DNA of 64,000 bases, taken from contig NZ_JAPDMV010000004.1 in NCBI RefSeq assembly GCF_026319305.1, forward strand, positions 40,460 to 104,459, read 5' to 3'. The notes beneath the pieces are model-generated. The model was not told where the DNA came from and ran no database searches. It saw only the letters and a list, made by a program, of their open reading frames with translations. Numbering within the stretch: position 1 is the first letter of the stretch; the number at the start of each line of letters is the position of its first letter. The translations under genes were made by a program, and so were the position numbers. Source of the stretch: Methylophaga sp. OBS4 (GTDB lineage: Bacteria > Pseudomonadota > Gammaproteobacteria > Nitrosococcales > Methylophagaceae). Shown here one piece after another: positions 1-9,230 of the stretch.

Positions 1-976
1 TGCCCGGTTGTGTTTCGGCAAAAGGACCCAGTTTGGCATCCTTGTCCAGTGGCTGGTGGTGAGAAGAAATGGCGGCAATCACACCATCACGTAATCCTTG
101 TTGCAGTTGCTCGCGATCACGGATGCTGCGCAGTGGCGGCAATACATGACTGAGGCTGTCGTAATTGCCCAGATCATGTTCAGACAGATGCAGGTGATGG
201 GCACTGACATCTGCGGTAACCGGCAGCCCGCGGCTCTGGGCATCACGAATCATCTTTACCGCTTTGCCACAGGATAAATTATGAAAGTGAGCGCGTACAC
301 CTGTTTGCTCAATCAGAATTAAATCCCGGCTGACGGCAACGGTTTCCGCGCTTTCCGGGATACCGCCCAGGCCCAATCTCGTACTGACCGAACCTTCATG
401 CACACAACCCTGAGATTGCAGCCAGGGATCAACGGCATTGATAAATACGGTCATATCCAATGTGGCGGCATAAGCCATGGCGCGTTGCTGGATCACACTG
501 TTTTTAATAGCGGACAAGCCGTTACTGATACCGATGCAACCAGCGGCTTTCAGCCTTGCCATTTCCGCCAGTAGTTCGCTCTCCAGATTCTGGGTCATGG
601 CGCCGACAGTCAGTACCATGGTACGGGCCGCTTTTTTGGCGCGATCCTCGATCAGTTCAACTACAGCCGGATTATCAATCACCGGATCGGTATCAGGGGG
701 CACACATAAGGTTGTGACACCGCCGGCTGCCGCGGCGGCTGTTTCACTATTAATGGTAGCGGTGTGTTCCTGACCGGGCTCCCGCAGCCGGACGCTTAAA
801 TCCACCAGGCCCGGGCTGATAATCAGGCCTGAAGCATCAATAATCCGGTCGGCGGTAAAGTCATCAAAATAGTCGGTAATTGCCACGATTTTACCGTCGC
901 TGATAAAGACATCATGTCTGGTGTCAAGCTGGCTGGCCGGGTCAATAACACGGCCGTTTTTTATGCGAATCTTCAT
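1..976 (-). CDS. pyrC': Dihydroorotase-like protein PyrC' (probably catalytically inactive), 3' end outside window
   Basis: Partial gene: the ATG is at 976 and the frame stays open to base 1, giving about 325 residues of an amidohydrolase of the class I dihydroorotase family. The first beta strand of the barrel ends in [10 protein letters not shown], where active dihydroorotases have the zinc-binding HxH (as in DxHVHLREPG), so both metal histidines are replaced by Ser and Arg. The later metal Asp (TDHAP-type motif) also reads SSHHQP. In Pseudomonas such a non-catalytic PyrC' is a structural partner of aspartate carbamoyltransferase. Its ATG overlaps the pyrB stop codon in an ATGA, so translation is coupled and a PyrB-PyrC' complex is likely. 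A separate active dihydroorotase should exist elsewhere. Identity is sure; inactivity is inferred from the missing residues. Confidence 0.9.
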   Translation of the reverse strand, partial: MKIRIKNGRVIDPASQLDTRHDVFISDGKIVAITDYFDDFTADRIIDASGLIISPGLVDLSVRLREPGQEHTATINSETAAAAAGGVTTLCVPPDTDPVIDNPAVVELIEDRAKKAARTMVLTVGAMTQNLESELLAEMARLKAAGCIGISNGLSAIKNSVIQQRAMAYAATLDMTVFINAVDPWLQSQGCVHEGSVSTRLGLGGIPESAETVAVSRDLILIEQTGVRAHFHNLSCGKAVKMIRDAQSRGLPVTADVSAHHLHLSEHDLGNYDSLSHVLPPLRSIRDREQLQQGLRDGVIAAISSHHQPLDKDAKLGPFAETQPG

Positions 977-1947
977 GCTTGTATCTCATGTTGTTCTGAT
1001 TGCGATCCCAGAGCCATGGACATGACGGCCATCCGGATCGCAATGCCATGAGTGACTTGTTCCAGAATCACAGATTGCGGGCCATCGGCGACCGAAGAGG
1101 CAATTTCGACGCCACGGTTAATCGGGCCGGGATGCATGACGATGGCATCAGGTTTGGCCAGCTTAAGTTTTTCTTCACTGAGGCCGTAGCAGTGATAATA
1201 CTCGCGGGCGCTGGGTAATAATGCCCCTTGCATGCGTTCCAGTTGCAGTCGCAGCATGATGACTACATCGACATCTTTCAGGCCGGTTGCCATATCGTGA
1301 TAAACGTGTACGCCCAAAGTCTGGCAGTTAGATGGCAACAGGGTTTGCGGGCCGATAACTCGTATTTCACCGACGCCCAGTGTCGCTAAAGCCTGAATTT
1401 GCGAGCGCGCTACCCGTGAATGCAGAATATCGCCGACAATGGCAACCCGCAGATCGGGGAAAAAATGCTTGTGGCGGCGGATGGTAAACATGTCCAGCAT
1501 CGCCTGAGTGGGGTGGGCATGACAGCCATCACCAGCATTGATCACACTGACGTGGGGCGAGACATGTTCGGCGATAAATTCGGCGGCGCCACTCTGGTTA
1601 TGGCGTACCACAAACATGTCAGTGTGCATGGATTCCAGGTTGTGCAGGGTATCGAGCAGACTCTCGCCTTTGGAGGTAGCCGAGGTACTGATATTGAAAT
1701 TCATTACATCGGCAGATAAGCGTTTTGCGGCCAGCTCGAAGGTTGAGCGGGTACGGGTACTGTTTTCAAAAAACAGGTTAACGATGGTTTTACCCCGCAG
1801 AATCGGGACTTTTTTCACCTGGCGATTGGTGATGCCGGAAAACTGTTCGGCGCGATCCATTATTTCGGTGAGCAGGGGCTTTTTCAGACCATCAATAGTG
1901 AGAAAGTGGCGTAACTGTCCCTGTTCTGTCAGCTGATTATTCTTCAT
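973..1947 (-). CDS. pyrB: Aspartate carbamoyltransferase catalytic subunit
   Basis: Second step of pyrimidine synthesis: carbamoyl phosphate plus aspartate gives N-carbamoyl-aspartate, in the cytosol. The 324 residues carry the carbamoyl-phosphate loop STRTR at 63-67, the SKGES loop near 92-96 that supplies an active-site Lys, the HPTQ motif at 145-148 and HPGPINRG near 272. Length fits the class that works with a dihydroorotase-like partner and no PyrI regulatory chain; no pyrI is seen here. The start overlaps the end of pyrR by 11 bases and the stop overlaps the start of pyrC' by 4, so pyrR-pyrB-pyrC' is one translationally coupled operon. Confidence 0.97.
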   Translation of the reverse strand: MKNNQLTEQGQLRHFLTIDGLKKPLLTEIMDRAEQFSGITNRQVKKVPILRGKTIVNLFFENSTRTRSTFELAAKRLSADVMNFNISTSATSKGESLLDTLHNLESMHTDMFVVRHNQSGAAEFIAEHVSPHVSVINAGDGCHAHPTQAMLDMFTIRRHKHFFPDLRVAIVGDILHSRVARSQIQALATLGVGEIRVIGPQTLLPSNCQTLGVHVYHDMATGLKDVDVVIMLRLQLERMQGALLPSAREYYHCYGLSEEKLKLAKPDAIVMHPGPINRGVEIASSVADGPQSVILEQVTHGIAIRMAVMSMALGSQSEQHEIQA

Positions 1948-2467
1948 TCACCCCTCCCCTGGTGCGATATTCCAACTGCAAGCCTGAGGTATTGGTCAGC
2001 TTGATATGCTGATCGTTGGGCAGCTCAATGGATTCACCGATGATATCGGCCTGGATCGGTAGCTCTCTGCCATTTCGCTCCATCAGAACTGCCAGGCAAA
2101 CACTGGCTGGGCGTCCATAGTCGAAAATTTCATTGAGAGCGGCCCGGGTGGTGCGTCCACTGTGCAATACATCATCAACCAGCAGCAAATGACGGCCATC
2201 GACACTGAAGGGCAGATCGGAAGGGGTTACCTGGGGGTGCATGCCGATACGGGTAAAGTCATCACGATAATAGGCAATGTTCAATGTGCCCAGCGGTGCA
2301 TCAAAAAAGTCTGCGCCGAGTATTTCCTGCAATGCCTTGGCCACCCAGACTCCGCCGGTATGTATGCCGACCAGTAACGGTTTGCGGTCGCCCAGTTGGT
2401 CACGGATTTCTGCTGCCATATTTTCCAGCAAATCCTGTACTTGTGATGGTGAGAGTGCAATGGTCAT
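1937..2467 (-). CDS. pyrR: PyrR: pyr operon regulator / uracil phosphoribosyltransferase
   Basis: Type I phosphoribosyltransferase fold of 176 residues with the PRPP-binding signature [13 protein letters not shown] at about 94-106. In Firmicutes PyrR binds pyr mRNA and attenuates transcription; in gammaproteobacteria the pyrR-pyrB-pyrC' order is common, but the regulatory role is less clear, and uracil salvage (uracil plus PRPP to UMP) is the safer assignment. It is the first gene of the operon. The 229-base gap upstream holds a long palindrome rather than an obvious anti-terminator/terminator pair, so RNA-based control by PyrR cannot be read from the sequence. Confidence 0.93.
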   Translation of the reverse strand: MTIALSPSQVQDLLENMAAEIRDQLGDRKPLLVGIHTGGVWVAKALQEILGADFFDAPLGTLNIAYYRDDFTRIGMHPQVTPSDLPFSVDGRHLLLVDDVLHSGRTTRAALNEIFDYGRPASVCLAVLMERNGRELPIQADIIGESIELPNDQHIKLTNTSGLQLEYRTRGGVNEE

Positions 2468-2489
2468 AGTTGTTCCAACCTGAAAACCT

Positions 2490-2625
2490 CAGTTGAACAC
2501 GGAGTTTGCACTGAGAACCAAGAGCGCAAGACAAGGCTCCGCTCGCCGGCACTAGTATTATCCTTGCCAAGAGCGGTAACGGCATATTGCGCTCTTGGAG
2601 CCAGCGCAAAACCGTGTAGCGTTGT
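2490..2625. repeat. Long imperfect palindrome between ruvX and pyrR (element A)
   Basis: A perfect 12-base inverted repeat, CCAAGAGCGCAA at 2518-2529 and TTGCGCTCTTGG at 2587-2598, encloses a second inverted pair (GACAAGG / CCTTGCC). The symmetry continues outward with mismatches: ACACGG near 2498 pairs with CCGTGT near 2612. The inner part resembles the palindrome at 5121-5220, sharing a CCTTG-CAAG-GC-GTAACG core. It looks like a dispersed intergenic palindromic repeat. It could fold in the pyrR leader or act as a terminator for ruvX, but there is no U-tract typical of an intrinsic terminator. Confidence 0.7.
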
Positions 2626-2696
2626 TAAGCTCATCTGGAAAGCGGATGGGGCGCAATAGGCTTTTAAATTCATATCTACACCTTAATAATAAAGAG

Positions 2697-3131
2697 TTAG
2701 CGGTCAACGGAGGTTTTCAGGTTTAACCATGATTGAAGTATGAGTTGTGCCGATAAACGGTCGACGTCGCTACGCTGACGGGAGTTCATTTTACTGCGGA
2801 TACCCATATGATCCAGTGCTTCGTATGTGGTCAGCCGTTCATCCTGCCATTCTACCGGGATATTAAAACGTCCATGCAGTCTGTTGCCAAAGCGTCTGGC
2901 GGCCGCGGTCATCTCCTGTTCCGTTCCGTCCATATTGAGCGGCAGCCCCACCACCAGCAGGTCAGGTTGCCACTCGTCGAGTAGTTTTTTGATCTGCTCC
3001 CAATCCGGTATGCCATCCCGTGCCTTGATAGCGGTGAGCGGATTGGCTGTGGCAGTGAGTTCCTGACCGACAGCAATACCGATGTTTTTCATACCAAAAT
3101 CAAAACCGAGTATAGTCCGCGTGCCGCTCAT
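2697..3131 (-). CDS. ruvX: RuvX/YqgF family pre-16S rRNA nuclease (Holliday-junction-resolvase fold)
   Basis: A 144-residue RNase H-fold protein of the YqgF family. The N-terminal strand motif GFDFGMKNIGIAVG carries the first catalytic Asp; VVGLPLNMDG and the WQDERLTTYEA segment carry the other conserved acidic positions. In E. coli YqgF takes part in 5' maturation of 16S rRNA; the resolvase role is only proposed from the fold. The ATG overlaps the stop of algH by 4 bases, and the algH-ruvX pairing is standard in gammaproteobacteria. Confidence 0.95.
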   Translation of the reverse strand: MSGTRTILGFDFGMKNIGIAVGQELTATANPLTAIKARDGIPDWEQIKKLLDEWQPDLLVVGLPLNMDGTEQEMTAAARRFGNRLHGRFNIPVEWQDERLTTYEALDHMGIRSKMNSRQRSDVDRLSAQLILQSWLNLKTSVDR

Positions 3132-3688
3132 GCGTGTCCTGTGGAGTTGGACATCAGATTGATATCGATACCGAGCAGTTTGGCTGCAGCCTGCCAGCGT
3201 TTGTCCGCCGGCGTATCAAACAGCAGATCATGTGTTGCCGGTACCGTCAGCCAGCTGTTTTCTGCGAGTTCCTGTTCCAACTGACCCGCTCCCCAGCCGG
3301 CAAACCCCAGCGTGACCAGGGAATGTTCCGGTCCTTTATCGGTACCAATGGCCTCGAGAATATCTGTGGAGGTGGTCAGAAATATGTCTTCAGCCAGCTG
3401 TATACTGGATTTCCAGTGGCCTTCGCGTTGATCATGAATCACCATGCCCTGACCTTTTTGCACCGGCCCACCAAACAATACGGGGGTGGTTTTGATAAGT
3501 TCGGATTCGTTATCAATTTGCAGGTGGGATAATAATTCTTCCAGCATGATGCGCGTCGGGCGATTAACGATCAAACCCATAGCGCCATTCTGATCATGCT
3601 CACACAGATAGACTACTGACCGATAAAAAAATGAATCGGACAAGGCAGGCATGGCGACCAGAAAATGGTTTTGTAATGTAGACTCCAT
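3128..3688 (-). CDS. algH: YqgE/AlgH family protein (UPF0301)
   Basis: Cytosolic protein of about 186 residues matching the YqgE/AlgH family, with the N-terminal LVAMPAL, the central VNRPT segment and GYAGWGAGQLE-like motif (here GFAGWGAGQLEQEL). The frame can be extended upstream to 3715, but the ATG at 3688 is preceded by AGGAG at proper spacing and gives the usual family length, so it is preferred. AlgH influences alginate production and virulence in Pseudomonas; its molecular activity is not established. It lies 7 bases after trkA and overlaps ruvX. Confidence 0.93.
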   Translation of the reverse strand: MESTLQNHFLVAMPALSDSFFYRSVVYLCEHDQNGAMGLIVNRPTRIMLEELLSHLQIDNESELIKTTPVLFGGPVQKGQGMVIHDQREGHWKSSIQLAEDIFLTTSTDILEAIGTDKGPEHSLVTLGFAGWGAGQLEQELAENSWLTVPATHDLLFDTPADKRWQAAAKLLGIDINLMSNSTGHA

Positions 3689-3695
3689 GTGGCTC

Positions 3696-5078
3696 CTAGA
3701 AAAAAGTAAAACCAACTTGGAACAAACGCTCTACCTCCTTAATATAGCGTTTATTGATTAAAAACAAGATCACGTGGTCCTCGGATTCGATTACGGTATC
3801 ATGATGCGCAATAATCACTTTCTCTCCACGGACGATGGCGCCAATGGTTGTGCCGGGTGGCAGGTCGATCTCTTCAATCCGTCGTCCCACCACTACGGAG
3901 GAACTGCTATCTCCGTGAGCAACCGCTTCCAGCGCTTCGGCCGCGCCCCGGCGCAGCGAGTGAACAGCGACAATATCACCACGGCGGATGTGGGCAAGCA
4001 AGCTGCCGATAGTCGCTTGCTGCGGCGACAGCGCGATATCTATACTGCTGCTTTCGACCAGATCCACGTATGCGGCGCGGTTAATCAGTGATAAAACTTT
4101 AGTGGCACCGAGTCGTTTTGCCAGCATGGATGACAGGATATTAGCCTCATCATCATTGGTTAGCGCGCAAAACAGATCAACTTTATCGATTTCTTCTTCC
4201 AGCAGCAGCTCTTCATTGGCCACATCACCCAACAGTACAATCGAGTTGGTCAGTACTTCTGACAAATAATCGGCCCGCTGTGGATTCGCTTCAATCAACT
4301 TGATTTGATAATCATTTTCCAGTGCCTTGGCCAGGCGGACACCGATATGACCGCCTCCGGCAAGCATGATGCGTTTATAGGGTTTTTCCAGTCTGCGCAG
4401 TTCGCCCATTACAGCATGAATATCTTTGCTGGCGGCAATGAAAAATACTTCATCATCCGCTTGAATGACGGTGTCTCCGGTGGGCGTGATAGGGCGGCCG
4501 GCGCGGAAAATAGCGGCGACGCGGGTATCGGATTTGGGTATGTGTTTGGGTAAAGCCCGCAATGGATGACCCACCAGAGGGCCGCCGTGAAAAGCTCTGA
4601 CTGCGACCAGCTGAACTTTGCCCTCGGCAAAGTCAAGCACCTGTAGTGCGTTGGGATGGCTGATCAGACGTTGAATATAGTCGGTGACAATCTGTTCCGG
4701 ACTGATCAGCATATCAATGGCAATGGCCTGCGGGTTTTCTTTATCGAATAATTGCGGCGTAGACAGGTAACCGATTGAGCGTATGCGGGCGATCTTGGTG
4801 GGGGTGTTATAGAGTGTATGGCAAATCTGACAGGCGATCATATTGGTTTCATCACTGTTGGTTACAGCGAGAATTAAATCCGCATCCTCAGCGCCGGCGC
4901 GTGCTAACACATCAGGATGTGAGGCTTCACCCTGAATGGTACGAATATCGTAATGATCCTGCAGCCTGAGCAGATTGGTGTTGTCGGTGTCAACCAGGGT
5001 CACATCGTCGTCTTCCCGCGCCAGGGTGGCCGCAACGGAAGAGCCGACTTGCCCGGCGCCCAGAATCAGAATTTTCAT
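3696..5078 (-). CDS. trkA: TrkA, cytosolic NAD(H)-binding regulator of Trk potassium uptake
   Basis: The 460 residues hold a tandem of RCK domains: an N-terminal Rossmann unit (GAGQVGSS at about 7-14, with the acidic DTDNTN end of beta 2), a TrkA-C segment, a second Rossmann unit (GGGHIG near 242) and a second TrkA-C. TrkA gates the TrkH/TrkG potassium channel from the cytosolic face according to bound nucleotide. No trkH lies within the window; in relatives it often follows trkA, but here algH follows instead. The gene comes after ntrX with a 149-base gap occupied by a palindromic repeat. Confidence 0.96.
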   Translation of the reverse strand: MKILILGAGQVGSSVAATLAREDDDVTLVDTDNTNLLRLQDHYDIRTIQGEASHPDVLARAGAEDADLILAVTNSDETNMIACQICHTLYNTPTKIARIRSIGYLSTPQLFDKENPQAIAIDMLISPEQIVTDYIQRLISHPNALQVLDFAEGKVQLVAVRAFHGGPLVGHPLRALPKHIPKSDTRVAAIFRAGRPITPTGDTVIQADDEVFFIAASKDIHAVMGELRRLEKPYKRIMLAGGGHIGVRLAKALENDYQIKLIEANPQRADYLSEVLTNSIVLLGDVANEELLLEEEIDKVDLFCALTNDDEANILSSMLAKRLGATKVLSLINRAAYVDLVESSSIDIALSPQQATIGSLLAHIRRGDIVAVHSLRRGAAEALEAVAHGDSSSSVVVGRRIEEIDLPPGTTIGAIVRGEKVIIAHHDTVIESEDHVILFLINKRYIKEVERLFQVGFTFF

Positions 5079-5120
5079 ACGTTTATCCTAGTGTCGTGTC
5101 CTGAATAAGATGACTATATC

Positions 5121-5220
5121 GCGAGATCGCTAAAGGGTCAGTTGCAAGGCGCGGTGTGCTGGCAATGGCTATTCCCTTGTCAAGCGCCGTAACGCCGCAG
5201 ATGATCCTTTGACGACTCGC
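5121..5220. repeat. Imperfect palindrome between ntrX and trkA (element B)
   Basis: The arm at 5121-5140 (GCGAGATCGCTAAAGGGTCA) is matched, inverted, by the arm at about 5202-5220, whose reverse complement begins GCGAGTCGTCAAAGGATCA. The centre (GGCAATGGCTATTCCCTTG onward, ending GTAACGCCGC) resembles the centre of the palindrome at 2490-2625. The two are therefore copies of one diverged repeat family sited in short gaps between co-directional genes. No protein is encoded. Confidence 0.7.
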
Positions 5221-5227
5221 TCGGAGG

Positions 5228-6502
5228 CTAGATCTGTTTTGTATCAATACCCAGCGACCGCAACTTGCGATACAAATGGGTGCGTTCCATACCGGCTAGT
5301 TTGGCTGCTTTACCGACATTACCATCAGTTTCCTGCAGTTTTTGCAGCAGGTATAAGCGTTCGAACTGTTCGCGTGCTTCACGCAGGGGCAAGTCGAAAT
5401 TGATGGTCTCATCGCCGGCAGCGGTGGTTTCGGCTTCGGTTTTCAGGGCGTGTTCGATATCGGCAACATCGATATCGTCACCTTCACCCAGCACCAGCAA
5501 TCGCTGAATTACGTTTTTGAGTTCGAGTACATTGCCCGGCCAGTCGTGGTTGCGCAAGCGGTTTTGCGCGGCGACCGTGAAACGACGGTAAGGCAGCCCG
5601 GCCTGCGTGGTTTGCAGATCGACAAAGTGATGCACCAGTTCGGGAATATCTTCGATATGTTCACGTAAGGGTGGCAAAGCCAGTGTGATGCTGTTGAGCT
5701 GATACAGCAGCCCTTCAGTGAAATCATGGTTATCAACCGCTTTTTGCAGTGAATACTGGGTGGCACAGATCAATTGGCAATGATCCAGCTGGTTGCTTTC
5801 CAACAGGTGCAGTAACAAAGCCTGAGCCTCATCGCTGAGCAGCGCCAGATCATTGATGTAAATACAGTTGTTTGCAACCAGAGATTTAAATTTAAGACTG
5901 TCCAGCGGAAAGCTTTCCGGGCTGAACTCGATAAATTTACCGTCGGCAAAATTACCCAGGCTGTGCAGGTAGTGGGCAAAACAGTGTTTACCAGCCCCGC
6001 CCTCACCGATCAGCATGATCGGCATATTATGACGGGCAATCCGTTCGACCTGTTCACGCAGCAGGTTCATTTGACTGCTTTTACCGACCGGCACCTGCGA
6101 CAATTCCCGTCGGATAGCGACTTGTTTGGCGCGGTTTTCCAGTGCCATTTCGACGCCACGCAGCAGTTTGGCGGTCGACAACGGTTTTTCGATAAAATCA
6201 CTGGCGCCCAGCCGTGTTGCTTCAACCGCGGTTTCAATAGTGCCGTGACCGGATATCATGACGATAGTGACCGCTTTGTTCTGCTGTTTGAATTCTTTCA
6301 GCAGGCTGATGCCATCAATATCAGGCATCCAGATATCCAGCAATACAAGATCCGGTGGCTGTGTGTTGAATTCTTTCCGTGCCTGTTCACCGTTGGCTGC
6401 GATGCTGACCTGGTAATTCTCGTCTTGCAGAATATCCCTGATCAACTCTCGAATATCAGGCTCGTCATCCACAACTAAAATCAGTGGTTTGTCTGTACTC
6501 AC
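5228..6502 (-). CDS. ntrX: NtrX-family response regulator with degenerate sigma-54 AAA+ domain
   Basis: A 424-residue response regulator. The receiver (1-120) has the acidic pair D12/D13, phospho-acceptor D56 and K106. The AAA+ region (about 137-355) is decayed: Walker A reads GEGGAGKH (166-173), the GAFTGA loop that contacts sigma-54 is absent with a shortening there, the Walker B DE is replaced by ND (YINDLA near 215-220), and the conserved Arg of WPGNVREL is Leu (L336). The C-terminal Fis-type helix-turn-helix (about 390-418) is intact. It probably still binds DNA after phosphorylation by NtrY but is unlikely to drive sigma-54 open-complex formation. Alphaproteobacterial and neisserial NtrX also lack GAFTGA. 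The ATG overlaps the ntrY stop by 4 bases. Confidence 0.93.
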   Translation of the reverse strand: MSTDKPLILVVDDEPDIRELIRDILQDENYQVSIAANGEQARKEFNTQPPDLVLLDIWMPDIDGISLLKEFKQQNKAVTIVMISGHGTIETAVEATRLGASDFIEKPLSTAKLLRGVEMALENRAKQVAIRRELSQVPVGKSSQMNLLREQVERIARHNMPIMLIGEGGAGKHCFAHYLHSLGNFADGKFIEFSPESFPLDSLKFKSLVANNCIYINDLALLSDEAQALLLHLLESNQLDHCQLICATQYSLQKAVDNHDFTEGLLYQLNSITLALPPLREHIEDIPELVHHFVDLQTTQAGLPYRRFTVAAQNRLRNHDWPGNVLELKNVIQRLLVLGEGDDIDVADIEHALKTEAETTAAGDETINFDLPLREAREQFERLYLLQKLQETDGNVGKAAKLAGMERTHLYRKLRSLGIDTKQI

Positions 6503-8664
6503 GCTCGATGATCCTCCAATGGTAATCGGATCATTATACTTGTTCCGTCGGGGCTGAGGTTTTCTGCCCAGACGTCACCGCCATGCTCCTCAATGATTTT
6601 TTTGACAATGGCAAGCCCCAGTCCGGTCCCCCGGTATTTGGTAGTGGCATACGGTTCGAATAGTTTGTCGATAATGGCCGCCGGAATGCCCGGCCCATGA
6701 TCACGAATATTGATTTCCAGCCAGCGCCGACTATTCTGTTCAACTGGATGATAACTGATAACGATATCGACCGGTATCTGAGTCTCTTCACAGGCTTCGA
6801 TTGCATTTTTCAGCAGGTTATGCAGGACTTGGCGGAAACGGTTGGCATCTATAAGCAACTGGATATCTTCGCGACTGTTGAGCAAGGCAAACTGATGATT
6901 GGGGTTGCTCTGGTACATGGTCAGCACTTCACGAATCAACTGACCAATTGAATGAGGCTGTAATTGCAAAGCCGGGGTGCGGGCATATTCGGAAAACTCA
7001 TTGACCATTTCCTTCATGGCTTCCACTTGCTGCACGATAGTGCCGGTTAGTTTGTTTACCGATTCAGCTTGATCGTGCGGAATCAGGGTATTGTACTTAC
7101 GCTGCAAACGCTCTGCGGATAGCTGAATCGGAGTCAGCGGATTTTTGATTTCATGGGCCAGTCTGCGGGCGACTTCCCCCCAGGCTGCATTACGCTGAGC
7201 TTGCAGCAGTGTGGTGATATCGTCAAATACCACCACCCATCCCGCATCGTTGGGCAGTTGCGTGCCATGACAGATCAGGGTTTGATGCCCTTTTTTATGC
7301 CTAAGCTCAATTTGTTGCTCCCAGTTGACGCCTTTGTGAGCACAATTTTCGATCATCTGGCAGAAGGTTTTCAGGTTTTCATTGACCTGTGCCAGTTTCG
7401 ACAATGGGCTGTCGAGTCGTTGTTGCAGATTAACACCAAGAATTTTAGTACTGGCAACATTGGCCGTGTGCAGATAAAACCGCTGGTTGATAGTCACTAC
7501 ACCGCTGGACAGACTGCCAAGCACGGTGGTCAGATAATTGGTCTGTTGTTCCAGCAGGCGATGACTGCGCTGAGATGCATTGCGTGCATGTGTCAGGCGC
7601 TGGGTCATTTGGTTGAAGGAACGTACCAGAAAACCGATTTCATCATGTCCGGAAGCGGTCAGTTGCATATTGTAATTGCCGGAAGCCACGGCCTGTGTAC
7701 CTTCCGCCAGGCTCTGCAAAGGTTCAACGATACGTCTGGATATCCAGATTGCAAACCATATCGACGCCAGAATCGTCAGGAATACAATCAGGCTCAGCGT
7801 TAATGTGAAAATGGTCACCAGCGGTTTACGCAGGTAGCGGAGTTCCTTGTAGTCGGTATAGGCTTTCTGCACAGTTTTGCCCAGTTCGCTCAGGTTTTCG
7901 TTGACAGGAAACAGTACATTGAGCAGACGTTCTTCTGCCAATACTGAGCGTTGTGGAATGCGCACCGCAGCACGCAATTGCAGATTATCATTTTCGCTGG
8001 AATCCAGGCTGATATAGTCTTCTTTTTGCTGCATTTGACGCAAAATAGTGTCGTTGGGACGGTTAGGAACCATAATCGCAGGTGTTTCAATGCTGGAGAC
8101 GACCAGCTGGCCGTCCATGGTCCAGATACTGAGCTCCAGCGCGCCACTGAGTTGGGTCAAATCACGCAAGCTGTGTGACAGTTCCGAATCGGGTAATTCG
8201 CCTAGTACACCCGCCATCATACGGGTTTGGCGCAGCAGCGTTCGCATGCGAATGCCAAAGGCCGTCCGGCTCAATTCCAGAGAGTCATCCAGTGCCTGTT
8301 CGATTTTGACGTCAAACCAGCTGTTAATACCGCGATGCAGGAAGTGCATCGAGAAGCCGTAAACAATGGATGTCGCGACCAGAATCAGCAATACAAACAG
8401 ACTCACCAGTCGGATGGTCAGTCGGGATCCTGCTTTGTTTTTCTTGAAATCCCGGTAAAGGCGAAACAGGCTGCGTGCCAGAAGCGCGGCGAGCAGGAGC
8501 AGACAGACCAGACCGATGCCGAAAATAATCAGAAATAAATCGTTGAGTCGGGAGCTATCCTGAGTGGCGACGCTGAGCAGATAAGCCAGCACCAGTAATA
8601 AAAAAGCCAGAGAAAAATAAGGTGCGGTGCCGGAACTGAGCCGTTTGATAAATGTTATGGCCAT
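6499..8664 (-). CDS. ntrY: NtrY-family membrane sensor histidine kinase
   Basis: About 721 residues from the ATG at 8664, which is preferred over an upstream in-frame start at 8697 because it has a GGAAG and matches the family N-terminus. Order: three membrane segments (about 16-34, 42-65, 87-108), an extracytoplasmic sensor region (about 110-280), a fourth segment (281-308), HAMP, a PAS domain (about 375-480), HisKA with phospho-acceptor H504 in AHEIKNPLTPIQ, and an HATPase domain with DHGPGIP and GTGLGLAIV. NtrY phosphorylates NtrX; the pair is tied to nitrogen and redox/respiratory control in other proteobacteria. It overlaps the DUF4390 gene upstream by 10 bases and ntrX downstream by 4. 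Confidence 0.95.
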   Translation of the reverse strand: MAITFIKRLSSGTAPYFSLAFLLLVLAYLLSVATQDSSRLNDLFLIIFGIGLVCLLLLAALLARSLFRLYRDFKKNKAGSRLTIRLVSLFVLLILVATSIVYGFSMHFLHRGINSWFDVKIEQALDDSLELSRTAFGIRMRTLLRQTRMMAGVLGELPDSELSHSLRDLTQLSGALELSIWTMDGQLVVSSIETPAIMVPNRPNDTILRQMQQKEDYISLDSSENDNLQLRAAVRIPQRSVLAEERLLNVLFPVNENLSELGKTVQKAYTDYKELRYLRKPLVTIFTLTLSLIVFLTILASIWFAIWISRRIVEPLQSLAEGTQAVASGNYNMQLTASGHDEIGFLVRSFNQMTQRLTHARNASQRSHRLLEQQTNYLTTVLGSLSSGVVTINQRFYLHTANVASTKILGVNLQQRLDSPLSKLAQVNENLKTFCQMIENCAHKGVNWEQQIELRHKKGHQTLICHGTQLPNDAGWVVVFDDITTLLQAQRNAAWGEVARRLAHEIKNPLTPIQLSAERLQRKYNTLIPHDQAESVNKLTGTIVQQVEAMKEMVNEFSEYARTPALQLQPHSIGQLIREVLTMYQSNPNHQFALLNSREDIQLLIDANRFRQVLHNLLKNAIEACEETQIPVDIVISYHPVEQNSRRWLEINIRDHGPGIPAAIIDKLFEPYATTKYRGTGLGLAIVKKIIEEHGGDVWAENLSPDGTSIMIRLPLEDHRA

Positions 8665-9230
8665 ACCGCTTCCACCCAGGGACTGGTCAGTTGCCATTTA
8701 CTGGAAATCAGCGCGCCGGGGCGCATCGGTGTCGGCAGGGCATACAAATCCAGCCCACTGCGTATACGCAAGATCAAATTGCTGGTTTTTGTAGTATGTT
8801 CAGGCGGCAGGCTCAGGTTTTCGATATGGCCCAGTGTGGCCAGCGCCCCTTCTATAGTGGGGAAATTTTGCTGATCGTGGGTATCCAGAGACAATACGAC
8901 ATATTGTTCAGCCAATGCGTGGTAGCGTAACTCGTATCGGAGTTCGACTTGCCACAAGGTGGTTTCCCATTGCCAGAAATTGCCGAGAACAGGAATGGAT
9001 CGAACCAGTTCCAATTCTTGTACAAAAGTGAGGGGAACACCGTTATCCAGGGCTTCAGCGACTCTCGGCGTCAAGGGATAATCGATTTGGGCATTAAGCA
9101 CATAGCCGTTGCCGATTTGATGAATAACCGGGTTATTGACGCTGAAGGTGGCCGCGGAGGCGCTGGCATGAAATGCCAGCAGCATAAACAAGGTTTGCAG
9201 GATGCGTTTAGCGGCGGCGCAGGCAGGCAT
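8655..9230 (-). CDS. DUF4390 domain exported protein
   Basis: The frame is open up to 9353, but the extra N-terminal part merely overlaps rsmB; the ATG at 9230 (MPACAAAKRI) has GGATGG upstream and is followed at once by a hydrophobic signal segment ending in ASASA, so the mature protein is periplasmic. The product of about 191 residues matches the DUF4390 family, always found between rsmB and ntrY in gammaproteobacteria. The function is unknown; constant linkage to ntrYX suggests a periplasmic partner of the NtrY sensor, which is inference. It overlaps rsmB by 23 bases and ntrY by 10. Confidence 0.85.
   Translation of the reverse strand: MPACAAAKRILQTLFMLLAFHASASAATFSVNNPVIHQIGNGYVLNAQIDYPLTPRVAEALDNGVPLTFVQELELVRSIPVLGNFWQWETTLWQVELRYELRYHALAEQYVVLSLDTHDQQNFPTIEGALATLGHIENLSLPPEHTTKTSNLILRIRSGLDLYALPTPMRPGALISSKWQLTSPWVEAVWP

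Noticed and set aside
7153..7803. Antisense open frame of over 200 codons across ntrY
   Set aside because: No ribosome binding site, no recognisable protein features, lies wholly within a conserved gene.
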